Source: Winogradskya humida (GTDB lineage Bacteria; Actinomycetota; Actinomycetes; Mycobacteriales; Micromonosporaceae). Taken from it: DNA of 64,000 nucleotides. Where the stretch lies: NCBI RefSeq assembly GCF_016862215.1, contig NZ_BOMN01000086.1, positions 124,001 to 188,000 on the forward strand, given 5' to 3'. Under the pieces are notes generated by a model. It was not told the DNA's origin. It did no database searches and saw nothing but the letters and a program-made list of their open reading frames with translations. How positions within the stretch are numbered: the stretch's first letter is position 1; each line of letters opens with the position of its first letter. Both the position numbers and the translations under genes were made by a program. Shown in pieces: positions 61,641 to 64,000 of this stretch.

Positions 61641-61710
61641 CCGCTGGCTGCGGATTTTTTATCCGTTTACCTGCTACGGTGGGTCTCCGGGTGGCGGATT
61701 ATTTATCCGC
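61639..61710. promoter_or_regulatory. TetR operator array between tetR and the SDR gene
   Basis: GCGGAT-TTTTT-ATCCGT (61650-61666) and a perfect GCGGAT-TATTT-ATCCGC (61694-61710) are two 17-bp palindromes with centres 44 bases apart (about four helical turns). A third half-site, ATCCGC (61639-61644), extends the first inward over the tetR start. The arrangement would let the repressor control both divergent genes. Confidence 0.75.
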
Positions 61711-61734
61711 TCATGCTTCTGTCGGAGGTTGATC

Positions 61735-62658
61735 ATGGCTATGAGCTGGAACTATGACGAGATGCCGGATCAGGCCGGGCGTACGGTGATGATCACCGGA
61801 GCGAGCAGCGGGCTCGGCCTCGTCCTGACGTCGGAATTCGCCCGGCGCGGTGCGACGGTGATCATGGCGGTGCGCGACACGGCCAAGGCCGCCTCGGTCC
61901 GGCCCTCCGGGGATGTCGAGATCCGCGAGGTCGATGTCGCCGACCTGGACTCGATCCGGCGTTTCAGCGACCGGATGCATCGTGATGGCCGGCACCTCGA
62001 CGTGCTGATCAACAACGCGGGCATCGGGGCGCAGACCCGGCAACTGACCCCGCAGGGCTACGAGCGGGTCTTCGCCACGAACCACCTCGGCGCGTTCGCC
62101 GTCACCGGGCTTCTGCTCGACCTGTTCCGGCCCGATCACGACCCGCGGATCGTCGCGGTCGGCTCCAACCTCTACCGGCGAATCAAGGTCAGGACCGGCT
62201 TCGAGGACCTCAGCGCGGCGGACGGGTTCGCGCCCGGGGCGGCGTACGTCAAGTCAAAGGTTGCGAATCTCCTGTTCGGAGCCGAGCTGGACCGTCGGCT
62301 GCGTCTGGTGGGGAGTCCCGTCCGGAGCTTCCTCGCGCACCCGGGCATGGCCGCCACGCCGATGAACGCCACCGCCTCGGGCTTCGTGCAGACCGCCTTT
62401 CTGAAGCTCGGCGGTGCGCTCTTCTCCCGCCCGGCCGAACAGGGCGCGCTCGCCCTCGCGTTCGCGGCCACCAGCCCCGCCGCTCAAACCGGGGTCTTCC
62501 TCGGGCCCGCCGCGCGGAAAAAGGACATCCGTGTGCACTTCGACCCGCTTGCCGCCCCTGCGGACGACCCGTTGCTGGCCGCTCGGCTGTGGCAGATCTC
62601 CGAGGACGCGACGGGTGTGCGCTACCTCCGGTCAGAGGATCTTGGTGGTCGGGTGTGA
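61735..62658 (+). CDS. short-chain dehydrogenase/reductase
   Basis: 307 residues from the ATG at 61735 (GGAGG 7 bases upstream). Cofactor motif MITGASSGLGLVL, LINNAGIGAQTRQL, SNLYRRIKV followed by a Tyr/Lys pair (AAYVKSK) that completes the catalytic set, and HPGMAATPMN. Retinol-dehydrogenase-like group. It is the likely target of the divergent TetR repressor, so probably handles a small toxic or signalling compound. Confidence 0.92.
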   Translation: MAMSWNYDEMPDQAGRTVMITGASSGLGLVLTSEFARRGATVIMAVRDTAKAASVRPSGDVEIREVDVADLDSIRRFSDRMHRDGRHLDVLINNAGIGAQTRQLTPQGYERVFATNHLGAFAVTGLLLDLFRPDHDPRIVAVGSNLYRRIKVRTGFEDLSAADGFAPGAAYVKSKVANLLFGAELDRRLRLVGSPVRSFLAHPGMAATPMNATASGFVQTAFLKLGGALFSRPAEQGALALAFAATSPAAQTGVFLGPAARKKDIRVHFDPLAAPADDPLLAARLWQISEDATGVRYLRSEDLGGRV

Positions 62659-62722
62659 CGCTTGATATCGCCTGCCCGGCGGCGCGGCGAATGGGCCCAT
62701 CTGCGTGCGAGACTTGGTAACC

Positions 62723-63664
62723 ATGAGCGACCCACGGACCACTCCGTCGATCTTCACCCGCGGCGCGGTCGACCTCGGTGCCCTGCGCCCGGCAACCAGG
62801 CCCGCCGGGCCCGCCGATCCCGCCCGCGTGCCCACCGGTGCGGCCCCGGCCGGTCAGCCCGCCATCCCCGGCGCCATTCCCGGCGCTGGGCACGGCCCCG
62901 CGGTCATCGACGTGACCGAAGAGAATTTCCAGACGACGGTGCTCGAGCTGTCGATGTCGACCCCGGTCATCCTCGACTTCTGGGCCGAGTGGAGCGAGGC
63001 CTGCAAGCAGCTCTCGCCGGTGCTCGAGAAGCTCGCCGTCGAATACGGCGGCAGCTGGGTGCTCGGCAAGGTCGACGTGGACGCCAACCCGCGACTCGCC
63101 CAGGCACTGCGCGTCCAGAGCATCCCGACGGTGATCGCGGTCGTGGGCGGCCAGCTCGTCGAGGGCTTCCCCGGCGTCATCCCCGAGCCCGAGATCCGCC
63201 GCTACGTCGACGCCGTCCTCAAAGCCGGCGGCATCGAGGTCGCCGCCCCCGAGGACCCGCGGATGGACGCCGCCGACGACGCGCTGATGACCGGCGACCT
63301 CGACGAGGCCGAAGCGGCATACCGCAAGATCCTCGCCGAGTCCCCGCAGGACCACGCCGCGGAGTCCGGCCTCGCCCAGGTCGAGCTCTACCGCCGCGTC
63401 ACCGGCGTCGACGCGGAAACCGTCATGGCCAAGGCCGCCGACGACCCCGACGACATCGAGAGCCACCAGCTCGCCGCCGACATCGAGGTCCTCAGCGGAC
63501 AGGCCCCGGAGGCGTACGACCGCCTCGTCGCCCTCGTCAAACGAACCACCGGCGAGGAACGCGACGCCGTCCGCAAACGCCTGCTCGGTCTCTTCGCCGT
63601 CGCCGGCCCGGACGACCCGGCCGTGGCAACAGCCCGCCGCGCGCTCGCCCGCGCGCTCTTCTAA
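62723..63664 (+). CDS. thioredoxin-fold/TPR protein, CnoX-like
   Basis: 313 residues from the ATG at 62723. A Pro/Ala-rich N-terminal tail (1-60) leads into a thioredoxin domain (60-165) whose active site reads SEAC (Ser91, Cys94) instead of CxxC, so it lacks the disulphide reductase pair. TPR-like helices follow (about 190-310; DALMTGDLDEAEAAYRKILAESPQDHAAESG). This matches E. coli CnoX/YbbN, a chaperedoxin with SxxC. Likely a holdase that hands clients to chaperonins. Confidence 0.9.
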   Translation: MSDPRTTPSIFTRGAVDLGALRPATRPAGPADPARVPTGAAPAGQPAIPGAIPGAGHGPAVIDVTEENFQTTVLELSMSTPVILDFWAEWSEACKQLSPVLEKLAVEYGGSWVLGKVDVDANPRLAQALRVQSIPTVIAVVGGQLVEGFPGVIPEPEIRRYVDAVLKAGGIEVAAPEDPRMDAADDALMTGDLDEAEAAYRKILAESPQDHAAESGLAQVELYRRVTGVDAETVMAKAADDPDDIESHQLAADIEVLSGQAPEAYDRLVALVKRTTGEERDAVRKRLLGLFAVAGPDDPAVATARRALARALF

Positions 63665-63695
63665 ACCCCTTTTCGCACCTTCGTACGGGGGCTCC

Positions 63696-64000
63696 ATGCG
63701 CCGCATAGCCGTGCTCGACGCACCGTCCAACCTCGGTCTGCGCCCACCAACCGCGACCTCGGTGCCCGGCTGCGCAAAAGCGCCTGGAGCCCTGCGCGAC
63801 CAGGGCCTCCTCCGCCGCCTCAACGCCCGCGACGCCGGCTGCCTCACCCCACCCCGCTACGACCCCGGCGACTGGCGACCGGGCGACGGCGTGGCACACG
63901 CCCGCGAGATCGCCGGCTACTCCCGCCGCCTCGCCGACCGCATCGGCGCCATCCTCGACCAGGGCGAATTCCCCGTCATCCTCGGCGGCGACTGCTCCAT
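63696..64000 (+). CDS. arginase/agmatinase-family protein (partial)
   Basis: Only the first 101 codons are in the window: MRRIAVLDAPSNLGLRPP at the start and FPVILGGDCS at the edge. The latter is the first metal-binding motif of the ureohydrolase family (GGDHS in classic arginases, here GGDCS). The gene continues beyond 64000. Whether it is a true arginase or another ureohydrolase needs the rest. Confidence 0.75.
   Translation, partial: MRRIAVLDAPSNLGLRPPTATSVPGCAKAPGALRDQGLLRRLNARDAGCLTPPRYDPGDWRPGDGVAHAREIAGYSRRLADRIGAILDQGEFPVILGGDCS

Overview
The window is a high-GC actinobacterial chromosome segment. It most likely comes from a mycelial member of the Micromonosporaceae (Actinoplanes-like); this is inferred from gene content and codon use, as there is no rRNA in the window. 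The backbone runs rho - rpmE - prfA - prmC - Sua5/YrdC - tyrosine phosphatase - glyA - F1Fo ATP synthase - murA - nucS - two DivIVA-type coiled-coil genes - methylmalonyl-CoA epimerase - thiolase - meaB - icmA - thioredoxin-like gene. From memory this matches the order of the S. coelicolor core region between rho and icmA, so most housekeeping calls are supported by both sequence and position.

Region by region. 1-6.2 kb: rho with a long disordered N-terminal insert, then a stand-alone nitric oxide synthase, then on the minus strand a three-gene RNA-repair cassette (Rnl1-type ligase, T4-type polynucleotide kinase-phosphatase, small Rnl2-type ligase). These genes lie between rho and rpmE, which are normally close neighbours. 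6.4-18.4 kb: rpmE, prfA, an inserted minus-strand block (TPR-GGDEF protein and two membrane-anchored beta-propellers), prmC, two YrdC-family genes flanking a low-molecular-weight phosphatase, a DUF2867-type reductase and glyA. 18.6-28.2 kb: the ATP synthase genes. A terminator-like hairpin follows atpD, and a LytR-CpsA-Psr gene separates atpD from atpC. 28.2-38.3 kb: cobalamin adenosyltransferase, murA (Cys to Asp form), a hydroxybutyryl-CoA dehydrogenase, an EccC-like three-module ATPase with a coiled-coil membrane partner, and nucS. 38.3-39.6 kb: a poorly coding interval with a large imperfect palindrome. 39.6-46 kb: hydrolase, zinc-ribbon protein, aldehyde dehydrogenase and an ABC ATPase/permease pair separated by three 89-bp tandem repeats, each a translationally coupled mini-ORF. 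46-52.5 kb: two large coiled-coil proteins (FilP/Scy positions) and propionyl/acyl-CoA metabolism. 52.4-64 kb: a PadR-monooxygenase divergon, a c-di-GMP block around an orphan sugar-binding lipoprotein, icmA, a TetR-SDR divergon with a clear operator array, a CnoX-like thioredoxin and a partial arginase-family gene.

Functional themes: ATP synthesis, translation termination and modification, acyl-CoA carbon-skeleton rearrangement (epimerase, MeaB, isobutyryl-CoA mutase), c-di-GMP signalling (three GGDEF proteins), polar growth and RNA repair. The items most worth following up are the double-ligase RNA-repair cassette, the triple coupled mini-ORF repeat, a 43-bp in-frame element shared by two unrelated genes, and the EccC-like ATPase/membrane pair.
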